Assembly: GCF_000720135.1 (NCBI RefSeq)
Contig: NZ_JOIU01000019.1
Coordinates: 124,001 to 188,000 of the forward strand
Length of the DNA: 64,000 bases
Direction: 5' to 3'
Origin: Streptomyces sp. NRRL S-1022
Lineage (GTDB): Bacteria; Actinomycetota; Actinomycetes; Streptomycetales; Streptomycetaceae
In this document: one piece after another, positions 53,095 to 62,612 of the stretch
Position numbering within the stretch: the stretch's first letter is position 1
Layout of the letters: every line of letters begins with the position of its first letter
The notes under the pieces: generated by a model
What the model was told of the DNA's origin: nothing
Databases searched by the model: none
Seen by the model: only the letters and a program-made list of their open reading frames with translations
Made by a program: the position numbers and the translations under genes

Positions 53095-55302
53095 TCAGCC
53101 CTTCTCCAGGTACTGCTCCCTCTCCTCGTCCAGGAGGGCCTCCAACGCCGTCCGCAGACCCGGGAGCCGTTCCAGCTCGGGGTCGGCCGCCACGACCGCC
53201 GCCGCTTCCTCCCTCGCCTCGGCGATGACCTCCTCGTCCTCGATGACCGCCAGGACCCGGAGGCTGGAGCGGGCGCCGGACTGGGCCTGGCCGAGGACGT
53301 CGCCCTCGCGGCGCTGTTCGAGGTCGATGCGGGAGAGTTCGAAGCCGTCGAGGGTGGAGGCGACGGCTCCCAGGCGCTGGCGGGCGGCGGCGGCCTCGGG
53401 CATCTCGGTGACCAGGAGGCACAGACCGGGGGCGGAGCCGCGGCCGACCCGGCCGCGCAGCTGGTGGAGCTGGGAGACGCCGAAGCGGTCGGCGTCCATG
53501 ATGACCATGGCCGTGGCGTTGGGGACGTTGACGCCGACCTCGATCACGGTGGTGGCGACCAGGACGTCGGTCTCGCCGGCGGCGAAGCGGCGCATGACGG
53601 CGTCCTTGTCGTCCGGGTGCATCCGGCCGTGCAGCACCTCGACCCTCAGGCCCTTGAGGGGGCCGCGGCCCAGCTGGTCGGCCACGTCGAGGACCGCGAG
53701 CGGCGGGCGCTTCTCCGCCTCGTCCTCGGCCGACTTCTTCTTGCCGGCCTTCTTCGGGTCGTCCTCCTCGTCGCCGATGCGCGGGCACACCACGTACGCC
53801 TGGTGGCCGTTCGCCACCTCCTCGCGCACCCGCTCCCAGGCGCGGGCGAGGAAGTGGGGCTTGTCGGCGGCCGGGACGACATGGCTGGCGATCGGGGAGC
53901 GGCCGGCCGGGAGCTGGTCGAGGACCGAGGTCTCCAGGTCGCCGAAGACCGTCATCGCGACCGTGCGCGGGATCGGGGTGGCCGTCATGACGAGCAGGTG
54001 CGGGGGCTGTTTGCCCTTGCCGCGCAGGGCGTCGCGCTGTTCGACGCCGAAGCGGTGCTGTTCGTCCACCACGACCAGGCCGAGGTCGTGGAACTGGACC
54101 TTGTCCTCGATGAGGGCGTGGGTGCCGATGACGATGCCCGCCTCGCCGGTGGCCAGGTCGAGCAGGGCCTGACGGCGGGCGGCGGTGCCCATGGAGCCGG
54201 TGAGCAGGGTGACCTTGGTGGCGTGCTCGGCGCCGCCCAGCATCCCGCCCTCGGCGAGTTCGCCCATCATCTCGGTGACCGAGCGGTGGTGCTGCTGGGC
54301 GAGGACCTCGGTGGGCGCGAGCATGGCCGCCTGGCCGCCGGCGTCGACCACGGCGAGCATGGCGCGCAGGGCCACCAGGGTCTTGCCGGAGCCGACCTCT
54401 CCTTGCAGCAGCCGGTGCATCGGGTGGGTGGCGGCCAGGTCGGCGAAGATCTCCGCGGAGACCTTCTGCTGGCCCTCGGTGAGGGTGAACGGGAGGCGGT
54501 CGTCGAAGGCCGCGAGGAGACCGTCGGCCGCCGGGACGCGGGGGACGGCGGGCAGCAGGGTGTCGGCGTGCCGGCGGCGGGCCAGGGCGACCTGGAGGAC
54601 GAAGGCCTCGTCCCACTTCAGGCGGTCGCGGGCGGCGGCGACGTCGGCCTTGGTGTGCGGGCGGTGGATCTTGAGCAGGGCCTCGGGGAGCGGGAGCAGG
54701 CCGCGGCCGGCGCGGAGGGAGTCCGGGAGCGGGTCGAGGGCCTCCTGGGCGCTGGGCAGGACCGTCTGCACCGCCTTGCCGATCTTCCAGGACTCCAGTT
54801 TGGCGGTGGCGGGGTAGAGGGGGATCAGGGCGCCGGCCCAGGTCTCGATCGCCTCCTCGCCCTCCCCTCGGAGCAGCTCGTAGGCCGGGTGGGCGAGTTG
54901 GAGGCGGCGGTTGAAGAGGGAGACCTTGCCGGCGAACATCGCGCGGGTGCCCGGCAGCAGCTCCTTGTGCGGCTTGTGGACGCCGTTGCCGAAGAACACG
55001 AGCTGGAGCCGGCCGCTGCCGTCGGTGATGGTGACCTCAAGGCGCTGGCCCTTGCCGCGGGGGGCCTTGGCCGAGGCGAAGGTGTGCAGGCGGGCGTCGG
55101 CGACCTGGGCGACCACCGTGACGTGCTCGTCCATGGGGAGGTCGGCGAGGTGGGTGAGCTGGCCGCGCTCCTCGTATCTGCGGGGATAGTGGTGCAGGAG
55201 GTCGCCGACGGTGTGCAGGCCGAGGTGCTCGGCCATCACCTTCGCGGTGGCGGGGCCGAGCACCTTCTTGAGCGGTTCTTGCAGTGCGGGCACGAGATCC
55301 AT
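53095..55302 (-). CDS. recG: ATP-dependent DNA helicase RecG
   Basis: A 735-residue branched-DNA helicase for replication-fork repair. The N-terminal wedge domain includes LHTVGDLLHHYPRRYEERGQ; the helicase core has Walker A LQGEVGSGKT, DEQHRFGVEQR, VMTATPIPRTVAMT, HGRMHPDDKDAVMRRFAAGE and QLRGRVGRG. A Lys/Glu-rich insertion (EEDDPKKAGKKKSAEDEAEK) between the helicase lobes is typical of actinobacteria. The start is uncertain: ATG 55302 was used, GTG 55317 is possible; neither has a good ribosome site. Confidence 0.95.
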   Translation of the reverse strand: MDLVPALQEPLKKVLGPATAKVMAEHLGLHTVGDLLHHYPRRYEERGQLTHLADLPMDEHVTVVAQVADARLHTFASAKAPRGKGQRLEVTITDGSGRLQLVFFGNGVHKPHKELLPGTRAMFAGKVSLFNRRLQLAHPAYELLRGEGEEAIETWAGALIPLYPATAKLESWKIGKAVQTVLPSAQEALDPLPDSLRAGRGLLPLPEALLKIHRPHTKADVAAARDRLKWDEAFVLQVALARRRHADTLLPAVPRVPAADGLLAAFDDRLPFTLTEGQQKVSAEIFADLAATHPMHRLLQGEVGSGKTLVALRAMLAVVDAGGQAAMLAPTEVLAQQHHRSVTEMMGELAEGGMLGGAEHATKVTLLTGSMGTAARRQALLDLATGEAGIVIGTHALIEDKVQFHDLGLVVVDEQHRFGVEQRDALRGKGKQPPHLLVMTATPIPRTVAMTVFGDLETSVLDQLPAGRSPIASHVVPAADKPHFLARAWERVREEVANGHQAYVVCPRIGDEEDDPKKAGKKKSAEDEAEKRPPLAVLDVADQLGRGPLKGLRVEVLHGRMHPDDKDAVMRRFAAGETDVLVATTVIEVGVNVPNATAMVIMDADRFGVSQLHQLRGRVGRGSAPGLCLLVTEMPEAAAARQRLGAVASTLDGFELSRIDLEQRREGDVLGQAQSGARSSLRVLAVIEDEEVIAEAREEAAAVVAADPELERLPGLRTALEALLDEEREQYLEKG

Positions 55303-55500
55303 TGCACACCACGGCACTGACAATGCCGTAGACGCTGTCCCGGCCGTTCCGCCCGAGGCGCTGTAAACATCAGGGAAACTCCTGGTCAGGCGGGCTTTTC
55401 CGGCTTAGGATGGCGCGCTCCGGCCATCCTTCGCGGTCACCGCCCCGACGGGACCGCCCGACCCCGCGCCGCACGCACGCCCCCCTCCGGCGCAGTGACG

Positions 55501-57339
55501 ATGGACTCCCAGACCTCTCAGGCACCCCAGGCATCCCAGTCACCCCACCCACCTCACAGCTTCCAGGTCGACCTGCGCGGCCTGGTGGACCTGCTCTCCC
55601 ACCACCTCTACTCCAGCCCCAAGGTCTACCTGCGCGAGCTGCTGCAGAACGCCGTGGACGCCGTCACCGCCCGCCGGGCCGCCGAACCGGACGCCCCGGC
55701 GCGGATCCGGCTGCACGCGGCGGACGGCGCCCTGCGCGTGGAGGACACCGGCGTCGGACTCACCGAGCCGGACGTGCACAGCCTGCTGGCCACCATCGGA
55801 CGCAGCTCCAAACGGGCCGAGGGCCTGCACGAGGCCCGGGCGGACTTCCTCGGCCAGTTCGGCATCGGACTGCTGGCCTGCTTCGTCGTCGCCGAGCGGA
55901 TCCGCGTGGTCAGCCGCAGCGCCCGTACGCCCGGGGCGCCGCCCGTGGAGTGGACGGCCCGGGACGACGGCTCGTACACCGTGCGCACGCTGCCCGACGC
56001 CGAGCGGCCCGAGCCGGGCACGACGGTGTACCTGACGGCGCGGGCCGGCGCCGCCGAGTGGCTGGCGCCCGAGCGGGTCCGCGACCTGGCCCGGGACTTC
56101 GGCTCGCTGCTGCCCTACGACGTCCGGGTCGGCGACGAGCCGGTCACCGACCTGCCCGCGCCCTGGGACCGGGCCCACCCGAGTCCCGCCGGGCGGCGGG
56201 TGGCGCTGGCCCGGCACTGCCGGGAGCTGTTCGGCTTCACCCCGCTGGACTCGATCGACCTGGACGTGCCGCTGGCCGGGATCCGCGGGGTGGCGTACGT
56301 GCTGCCGGCGGCGGTCAGCCCGGCCCGGCGGGCCGGCCACCGGGTGCACCTGAAGGGCATGCTGCTCACCGAGCGGGCCGAACAGCTGCTTCCCGACTGG
56401 GCGTTCTTCGTGCGCTGCGTCCTGGACACCGACAGCCTGCGGCCCACCGCCTCGCGCGAGGCGCTGTACGAGGACGAGACGCTCGCCGCCGTGCGGGACG
56501 CGCTCGGGACGCGGATCCGGTCGTGGCTGACCGGGCTCGCCGCCGGTGACCCGGAGCGGCTGTCGGCCTTCCTCGCCGTGCACCACCTGGGAGTGAAGTC
56601 CCTGGCCAGGCATGACGGGGAGATGCTGCGCACGATGCTGCCGTGGCTGCCGTTCGAGACGACCGACGGGCAGCTGTCCCTGGAGGAGTTCGCGCGGCGG
56701 CACCCGGTGGTGCACTTCACCCGGACCGTCGAGGAGTACCGGCAGGTCGCGCCGATCGCCTCGGCGCAGGGCGTCGGCGTGGTCAACGGCGGCTACACCT
56801 ACGACAGCGAGCTGGTCGAGGCGCTGCCGCGGGTGCGGCCGGGGACGGTGGTCGCCGAGCTGGACGCGGACACCGTGACCGCCCACCTGGACGCCGTCGA
56901 CCCGGGCGAGGAGCTGGCGCTGGCCGGTTTCCTGGCCACCGCGCGCGCGACCCTCGATCCCCTGGGCTGTGACGTCGTCCTGCGGGCCTTCCACCCCCTC
57001 TCCGTGCCCGCGCTGCACCTGGACGACCGGGCCGCCCGGCACGAGCAGGCCCGCGCGGCGGCCGAGGAGCAGGCCGACGACCTGTGGGCGGGAATCCTGG
57101 GCTCGCTGCGCGGCGGCGCCCCGCGCGCGCGTCTGGTGCTCAACCACCTCAACCCGCTGGTCCGGCGCATCGGTTCGCTCGGCGACCCGGACCTGATCGG
57201 CACCGCCACCGAGTCGCTGTACGGACAGGCCCTGCTGATGGCCCAGCGCCCGCTGCGGCCGGCCGACTCGGCGCTGCTGAACCGGGCGTTCATCGGGCTG
57301 CTCGCCTGGGCGACCCACGGGGAGGAGGACGGACGATGA
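55501..57339 (+). CDS. HSP90-family ATPase
   Basis: A 612-residue HtpG-like protein. The GHKL ATPase motifs are intact: YLRELLQNAVDAV (N box, E and N), VEDTGVGLTEPDV (DxGxG), GQFGIGLLACFVVAERI (lid and G2) and PGTTVYLT. The middle domain keeps the ATP-contacting Arg in RPTASREALYED. The C-terminal third is shortened and divergent from HtpG, and no MEEVD-like tail is present. ATG 55501 (GTG 55495 possible) after a gap divergent from recG. Its stop overlaps the start of a giant TPR gene, implying coupled translation. A chaperone role is inferred; clients are unknown. Confidence 0.88.
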   Translation: MDSQTSQAPQASQSPHPPHSFQVDLRGLVDLLSHHLYSSPKVYLRELLQNAVDAVTARRAAEPDAPARIRLHAADGALRVEDTGVGLTEPDVHSLLATIGRSSKRAEGLHEARADFLGQFGIGLLACFVVAERIRVVSRSARTPGAPPVEWTARDDGSYTVRTLPDAERPEPGTTVYLTARAGAAEWLAPERVRDLARDFGSLLPYDVRVGDEPVTDLPAPWDRAHPSPAGRRVALARHCRELFGFTPLDSIDLDVPLAGIRGVAYVLPAAVSPARRAGHRVHLKGMLLTERAEQLLPDWAFFVRCVLDTDSLRPTASREALYEDETLAAVRDALGTRIRSWLTGLAAGDPERLSAFLAVHHLGVKSLARHDGEMLRTMLPWLPFETTDGQLSLEEFARRHPVVHFTRTVEEYRQVAPIASAQGVGVVNGGYTYDSELVEALPRVRPGTVVAELDADTVTAHLDAVDPGEELALAGFLATARATLDPLGCDVVLRAFHPLSVPALHLDDRAARHEQARAAAEEQADDLWAGILGSLRGGAPRARLVLNHLNPLVRRIGSLGDPDLIGTATESLYGQALLMAQRPLRPADSALLNRAFIGLLAWATHGEEDGR

Positions 57340-60290
57340 GCGGGATCACCGACTTCGACGCGCTGCGCCGGGCGCTGGCGGCGAACTCCGCGGAACCGGA
57401 GGGGCCGGCCCGCAACGCGCGCGCGGAGCAGCTGCTGGCCGAGGCCGAGCAGTTGAACGTCCCGCTCGCCGTGATCGAGGCGCTCGGGCACCAGCTGAAG
57501 GTCTACAACTACAGCTCCGAGAAGGATAAGATGTTCGTCCCGTTCGCGCGGCTGCTGCGCCTGTGGGACGAACGGCCGGAGGACTTCGACGAGGACGAGG
57601 CGCACTCGCTGCACTGGGTCTTCAAGTGGATGTCGGCGGGCATGCTGGACCAGCCGCACGTCCCGCTCGCCTCGGTCGAGAAGTGGCTCGGCGAGATGGA
57701 GCACCGCTACCGGCTCGCCGGGTACTCGGAACGCGCGGTGCGCAGTGCCGAGTTGAGTGTGGCCGCGCACATCGGGGACCTCCCGCGCGCGGAACGGGCG
57801 TACGCGGCGTGGCTGGCCGCCGACCGGGACCGGATGGCCGACTGCCCCGCCTGCGAGCTGCACGCGCAGGGCGTCTGGCAGGTGCGGTGCGGCAGGGACG
57901 CCGAGGCTCTGGAGCTGTGGCGGCCGGTGCTGGAGGGCGAGTTCGCCTGCGCGCACGAGCCGCACACGGTGCTCGCCTCCTCGCTGGCCCCGCTGCTGCG
58001 CCTCGGCCGCACCGAGGAGGCCCGGGCCCACCATCTGCGCGGGGTCCGGCTGGTGCGGCCCATGGAGAGCATGCGCGGCGCGTACGCCGACCACGTGGAG
58101 TTCTGCGCGCTGACCGGGAACGAGGCGCGCGGTCTCGAACTGCTGGCCGAGCGGCCGGCGTACTTCACGGACACCGGGCATCCGAGCAGCCGGCTGGACT
58201 TCATGGCCGTGGTGACGCTGCTCATGGACCGGCTGACCGAGCTGGGTCTCGGCGGGCAGCGGGTGCCGGGGCCGGCCGGGCGGACCTGGACCGCGCGGGA
58301 ACTCGGTGAGCACGCGCGCGCGGAGGCCGAGGAACTCGCCGAGCGGTTCGACCGCCGCAACGGCACGTCCGCGGTCGGCGACCGGATCCGCGCGCGGATG
58401 GCCCGGCGCCCGCTGGCGGAGCGGCTGCCGCTGGGCGTGCGTACGGTCCGCCCCGCTCCGGCGCCGGTGGCCGCGCCCCCGGCACCGGAGGCCCCCGAGG
58501 AGCCCGGCGTGGCCGCCCTGCTCGCCGAGGCCCGGCGGCTGTCGGACACCCTGCGGCCGCACGCCCTGGAGGCGTGGGCGGCCCTCGCGCGGGCCGTACC
58601 GGACGGCGCCGGTCTCGAACCGCGTGCCCGCGCGGAGATCGCCGACCACGAGGCGATGGCCCGCGGCCCCGAGGGAGTCCCCCTGTTCGACCGGGCGGCG
58701 GAGCTGTACGCGGAGGCGGGCGACCCCGGGGAGGCGCTGGCGGCACGCGCGCGTGGGGCGTACGTCCGCGCGCTGGCAGGAGAGGTGGAGGCGGCCCTCG
58801 CCGCGGTCACCGGCCTGTACGACGAGGTGCTCGCGCTGTACGCCGCCGGGGGCACCGGGGTGCGGCAGACCGCGTCGGTGGTGATGGGCCGGGCGCGGAT
58901 CCTGATGCGGCGGGTGCACGAGGCCGCCGGCCGGGGCGCCGAACGGGAGGCCGGGCAGGCCGTCGGGGACGCCGAGGCGGCGGTGCGGGAGGTGCTGGCG
59001 CTCGTCGAGGGACACGGCGGGGACGATGTGCGGCTGGCGGCACGGGCCGCCGAGGCGCGGGCGATGCTCGCCGAACTCGCCGCGCTCACCGGGGACGCGG
59101 AGCGGGCGGCGGACCTGTTCCGGCGGGCCGCCGACGGGTACGTGACGGCCGGGCTGCCGTGGTTCGCGGTCGAGTACGAGGTGCAGGTCGCCGCCCTGGC
59201 CCACCAGGCCGGTGACCCGGCCGGGGCCGAGCGGGCACTGCGGGCGGCCCTGGAGCACGGCGGGCCGTACGTGGAGCCGGTCGGGCGGGCCCAGCTGCAC
59301 CTCCAGCTCGCCGAGGTGCTCGGCGGCCGGGACGCGCCCGCCGAGGCGGCCGAGCACGCGCTGGAGGCCGCGCACTGGGCCGACGAGGCCGGCGAGAGCG
59401 GCACCCTGGGCGCGTGGGCGCGGCAGCAGCTGGGCGGTTTCCTGCTGCGCCGGGGCCGGTACGCGGAGGCCGCCGAGGTGCTGGAGTCCGCGCTGGCCGA
59501 CCTGAGCGCCGAGACGCACGGTGACGGGCTGGTGGTGCAGGCCCGCTGGTGGCTCGGGGACTGCCTGGGCGAGCTGGGCGAGCACCGGGCCGCCGCGGAA
59601 CAGCGGCTCAAGGCCGCGGAGCTGGCCCGGCACTGGCCGGAGCAGCAGGACCACGCCACCCTCGCCCACCTCGCGGCCGAGTCGCTGGGCAGCGCGGGGC
59701 TGGACGAGGAGGCGGACCGGGCCTACGCGCGCGCGGGCGATCTGTGGCGCACGCTCGGCAACGCCCAGTTCCTGGTCCGCTCGCTGCGCGCCCGGGCCTG
59801 GCTGGCGCTGGGCGGGGAGCGCGGGGCGGGGCACGCCCGCGCGCTGATGGCGGAGGCGGTCCGGGAGGGCGAGGCGGCACTGGCGGCGGCGCGGGGCGCG
59901 GACCGGGAGGAGCCGGCCGCGGAACTGGGCGGCACCCACCGGCAGTTCGCGGAGCTGCTGGCCCGCTCGGCGTCCGAGGAGGCCGAGGACGCGGCGATCC
60001 GGGCCGCGTTCGAGGCGGCGCTGGAGCAGATGACCCGGGCCGTGTCGGTGTTCGCCGGGCTCGGCGCGGCCGGGCTGCACGGCCGTACCGGAGCGGAACT
60101 GGGCGCGGGCTGGCTGGAGGCGGACCTCGGCCGTCCGGCGCGGGCGGCGGCACACGCGCGTGCGGTGCTCGCGGCCTACGAGGGCGCCGACGACACCGAC
60201 GAGACGGTCCGCACCCGGCGCGAGGAGGCGACCCAGATGCTGGAGGCGGTGCGAGAGGCGTCGGCACCGGAGGAGCCGGAACAGGGCTGA
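57336..60290 (+). CDS. large TPR-repeat partner of the HSP90-like protein
   Basis: A 984-residue helical repeat protein. The C-terminal 600 residues show 34-residue TPR-like units, for example AAEHALEAAHWADEAGESG, RQQLGGFLLRRGRYAEAAEV and EHRAAAEQRLKAAELARHWP. The N-terminal 380 residues are also helical but do not match a named domain; a Pro-rich linker (PAPAPVAAPPAPEAPEEP) separates the halves. The start overlaps the HSP90 stop (ATGA) with GGAGGA upstream. It probably binds the HSP90-like protein, echoing TPR co-chaperones. No enzymatic motif or membrane segment is seen. Confidence 0.85.
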   Translation: MSGITDFDALRRALAANSAEPEGPARNARAEQLLAEAEQLNVPLAVIEALGHQLKVYNYSSEKDKMFVPFARLLRLWDERPEDFDEDEAHSLHWVFKWMSAGMLDQPHVPLASVEKWLGEMEHRYRLAGYSERAVRSAELSVAAHIGDLPRAERAYAAWLAADRDRMADCPACELHAQGVWQVRCGRDAEALELWRPVLEGEFACAHEPHTVLASSLAPLLRLGRTEEARAHHLRGVRLVRPMESMRGAYADHVEFCALTGNEARGLELLAERPAYFTDTGHPSSRLDFMAVVTLLMDRLTELGLGGQRVPGPAGRTWTARELGEHARAEAEELAERFDRRNGTSAVGDRIRARMARRPLAERLPLGVRTVRPAPAPVAAPPAPEAPEEPGVAALLAEARRLSDTLRPHALEAWAALARAVPDGAGLEPRARAEIADHEAMARGPEGVPLFDRAAELYAEAGDPGEALAARARGAYVRALAGEVEAALAAVTGLYDEVLALYAAGGTGVRQTASVVMGRARILMRRVHEAAGRGAEREAGQAVGDAEAAVREVLALVEGHGGDDVRLAARAAEARAMLAELAALTGDAERAADLFRRAADGYVTAGLPWFAVEYEVQVAALAHQAGDPAGAERALRAALEHGGPYVEPVGRAQLHLQLAEVLGGRDAPAEAAEHALEAAHWADEAGESGTLGAWARQQLGGFLLRRGRYAEAAEVLESALADLSAETHGDGLVVQARWWLGDCLGELGEHRAAAEQRLKAAELARHWPEQQDHATLAHLAAESLGSAGLDEEADRAYARAGDLWRTLGNAQFLVRSLRARAWLALGGERGAGHARALMAEAVREGEAALAAARGADREEPAAELGGTHRQFAELLARSASEEAEDAAIRAAFEAALEQMTRAVSVFAGLGAAGLHGRTGAELGAGWLEADLGRPARAAAHARAVLAAYEGADDTDETVRTRREEATQMLEAVREASAPEEPEQG

Positions 60291-60348
60291 CGCGGGGGCG
60301 GGCTCGCGCGACGCGGCCTCGTCCGGCCGGGCCGGAGCAGGGGGCGGC

Positions 60349-62148
60349 TCACTCCACGCCGACGAGCAGCAGGGCTCCCTGCCGGCCGCCGTGGTACACC
60401 ACCGTGTCCACGGCCAGGTAGGTCTCGCGTACGTGGGTCTCCAGGTGGGTGGCGACGGTCCGCGGCGCCTCGTCGCCGACGACCAGCGTGACCAGCTCGC
60501 CGCCGGCCTGGAGCATGCGGTCCAGGACGGTCCGGGCGGTGGCGGTGACGTCCGTGCCGATCACCGCCACGTCGCCGTCGATCAGACCGAGCACGTCCCC
60601 GGCCTGGCAGATGCCGGCCGTCGTCCACGACTCGTGCTCGGCGACGGCGACCTCGGCGTACCGGGTGGCGCCCGCCGCCGAGGTCATCTGGACGACGTCC
60701 TCGTCGAAGCGGCGCTCCGGCTCGTGCACCGCGAGCGCGGCGATGCCCTGGACCGCCGAGCGGGTCGGGATCAGGGCCACCCGGATGCCCTCGGTGCGGG
60801 CCTGCTCGGCCGCGGCGGCGGCCGTGTGGCGCAGCTCGGCGTCGTTGGGCAGCAGGACGACCTCGCGCGCGTGGGCGCGCCGTACCGCCTGCACCAGTTC
60901 CCCGCTGGCGGGCGGCTCCCCGGGGCGCGCGAGGACGGTGGTCGCGCCGGCCTCGGTGTACAAACCGGCCAGGCCCTCACCCGGTACTACGGCGACGACC
61001 GCGCGCTGGGCCCGCTCGCGCGGCGGACGCTCCCGGCCGGTGTGCACGTCCCCGAGCCCGAAGTGGGTGATCCGGATCCGGTACGGCCGCCCGGCCTCCA
61101 CGCCGGCCTCCACGGCGGCGCCGGCGTCGTCGACGTGCACATGGACGTTCCACAGGCCGTCGCCGCCGACCACGACCAGGGAGTCCCCGAGGGCGTCCAG
61201 CCGCGCGCGCAGCCGGGTCACGGCCGTGTCGTCGGCCTCCAGCAGGTAGATCACCTCGAACGCGGGCCCGTCCGCGCCGGCCGCGTCGGCGCACGGGCCG
61301 CCCTCGGTCCCGCACCCCGGGACCTCCTCCACGCGCGCGTGGGCTTCCGCTGCGGTCCCCGGGGACCACGGGACCCCGCGCGACGGGATCTCCCGCACCG
61401 CCTCCCCCGTGACCGCCTCCACCAGCGCGCCCAGCACCGCCACCAGCCCGCGCCCGCCCGCGTCGACCACGCCGGCCCGCTCCAGCACGGCCAGCTGGCC
61501 CGGGGTCGCCGCCAGGGCGGCCCGCGCGCCCTCGTAGGCGGCGCGCGCGACCGTCCCGCAGTCGCCCCCGGCCCCCTCGGCGGCGTCGGCGGCGGCCGAG
61601 GCGACCGTCAGCACCGTGCCCTCGACGGGGTGGGCCACGGCCTGCCGGGCGGAGTCGGCGGCCCGGCGCAGGGCCAGCCGCAGCGCCGGGCCGTCGGTGT
61701 GAGCGGCGTCACCGGCGTCCGCGAGGACCTGCGCCATGCCGCGCAGCAGCTGCGCGAGGATCGTCCCGGAGTTGCCGCGGGCCCCGATGAGCGCCCCGTG
61801 GGCCATGGCCCGTACCGCGTCCGCCAGTGCGGGCTCGGCGCAGCCGGTCCCGTACCCGGCGAACACCGCCTCCACGGCCGTCGCCGCGGACTCCAGCGTC
61901 AGGTAGAGATTGGTCCCGGTGTCGCCGTCGGCCACCGGATAGACGTTGATCGCGTCGATCTCCTCACGGGCCCGCCCCAGGGCCCGGAGCGCCAGACCGC
62001 ACCAGGTGCGCACCGCGAGAGCATCGAGGAATGTCTGCGGCACCTGCGCCACCTGCGCCTCCCTGAGCTGGCTGGACGTGGGACGCAGCGTAGACCCCGG
62101 ATCGCCGGGTTCCGGAGGAGGGCCGGGAGCGGGGGCCTGATCTGCCAT
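60349..62148 (-). CDS. DAK2/FakA-like kinase
   Basis: A 599-residue protein with an N-terminal DhaL/DAK2 nucleotide-binding domain (INVYPVADGDTGTNLYLTLE; GARGNSGTILAQLLRGM) and a C-terminal domain with HVHVDDAGAAVEAGVEAG, VLLPNDAELRHTAAAAAEQA, as in YloV/FakA, the kinase component of fatty-acid kinase in Firmicutes. Actinobacterial members have not been characterised to my knowledge. It normally neighbours recG and rpmB, as here, except that the HSP90-TPR cassette intervenes. ATG 62148. Confidence 0.88.
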   Translation of the reverse strand: MADQAPAPGPPPEPGDPGSTLRPTSSQLREAQVAQVPQTFLDALAVRTWCGLALRALGRAREEIDAINVYPVADGDTGTNLYLTLESAATAVEAVFAGYGTGCAEPALADAVRAMAHGALIGARGNSGTILAQLLRGMAQVLADAGDAAHTDGPALRLALRRAADSARQAVAHPVEGTVLTVASAAADAAEGAGGDCGTVARAAYEGARAALAATPGQLAVLERAGVVDAGGRGLVAVLGALVEAVTGEAVREIPSRGVPWSPGTAAEAHARVEEVPGCGTEGGPCADAAGADGPAFEVIYLLEADDTAVTRLRARLDALGDSLVVVGGDGLWNVHVHVDDAGAAVEAGVEAGRPYRIRITHFGLGDVHTGRERPPRERAQRAVVAVVPGEGLAGLYTEAGATTVLARPGEPPASGELVQAVRRAHAREVVLLPNDAELRHTAAAAAEQARTEGIRVALIPTRSAVQGIAALAVHEPERRFDEDVVQMTSAAGATRYAEVAVAEHESWTTAGICQAGDVLGLIDGDVAVIGTDVTATARTVLDRMLQAGGELVTLVVGDEAPRTVATHLETHVRETYLAVDTVVYHGGRQGALLLVGVE

Positions 62149-62310
62149 GGTAGTTTCGCTGTACGGACGCAGTCGTTGTATGCTGCTCCGGTTGCCCGAT
62201 CCCGATCGGGCCATTCCCCCTGGCAACGCCACTCAGATTCAGGTCTTAGGATCTCGATCCCGGCATGCCGGGATCAACCGTAAGTGCATCTGAAGTCTTT
62301 GGAGTGACCC

Positions 62311-62496
62311 GTGGCTGCCAACTGCGACGTCTGCGGCAAGGGGCCGGGCTTCGGCAACAACATCTCGCACTCGCACCGCCGTACGCCCCGCCGCTGGAAC
62401 CCGAACATCCAGCGTGTGCGTACCGTGGTCGGCGGGACGCCGAAGCGCGTGAACGCCTGCACCTCGTGCATCAAGGCCGGCAAGGTCTCGCGCTGA
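62311..62496 (+). CDS. rpmB: 50S ribosomal protein L28
   Basis: A 61-residue zinc-binding type L28: [20 protein letters not shown], then [11 protein letters not shown] and CTSCIKAGK, with the two C-x2-C pairs intact, so it is the zinc-containing rather than the zinc-free paralogue. The GTG at 62311 has GGAG upstream. It is divergent from the DAK2 gene and followed by a strong terminator. Confidence 0.97.
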   Translation: MAANCDVCGKGPGFGNNISHSHRRTPRRWNPNIQRVRTVVGGTPKRVNACTSCIKAGKVSR

Positions 62497-62540
62497 CGCT
62501 ACAGCTGAGCGCGCGGCCACTGCCTGGTTCGCTGCACTGA

Positions 62541-62571
62541 GCCGGTCCACCTCCGGGTGGGCCGGCTTTTT
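62541..62571 (+). terminator. intrinsic terminator after rpmB
   Basis: An 11-bp stem with one wobble (gccggtccacc/ggtgggccggc), tccg loop, and ttttt directly after. Confidence 0.92.
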
Positions 62572-62612
62572 GCCGTACCCGCGAACGGTTCCGGGCTGCC
62601 AGAATCCACGGA

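Noticed and set aside
56799..60155. Minus-strand frame of over 1100 codons opposite the TPR gene
   Set aside because: It is longer than the sense gene, but its product is Arg/Pro/Gly-rich without domains, whereas the plus frame gives regular TPR helices and a coupled start with the HSP90 gene.
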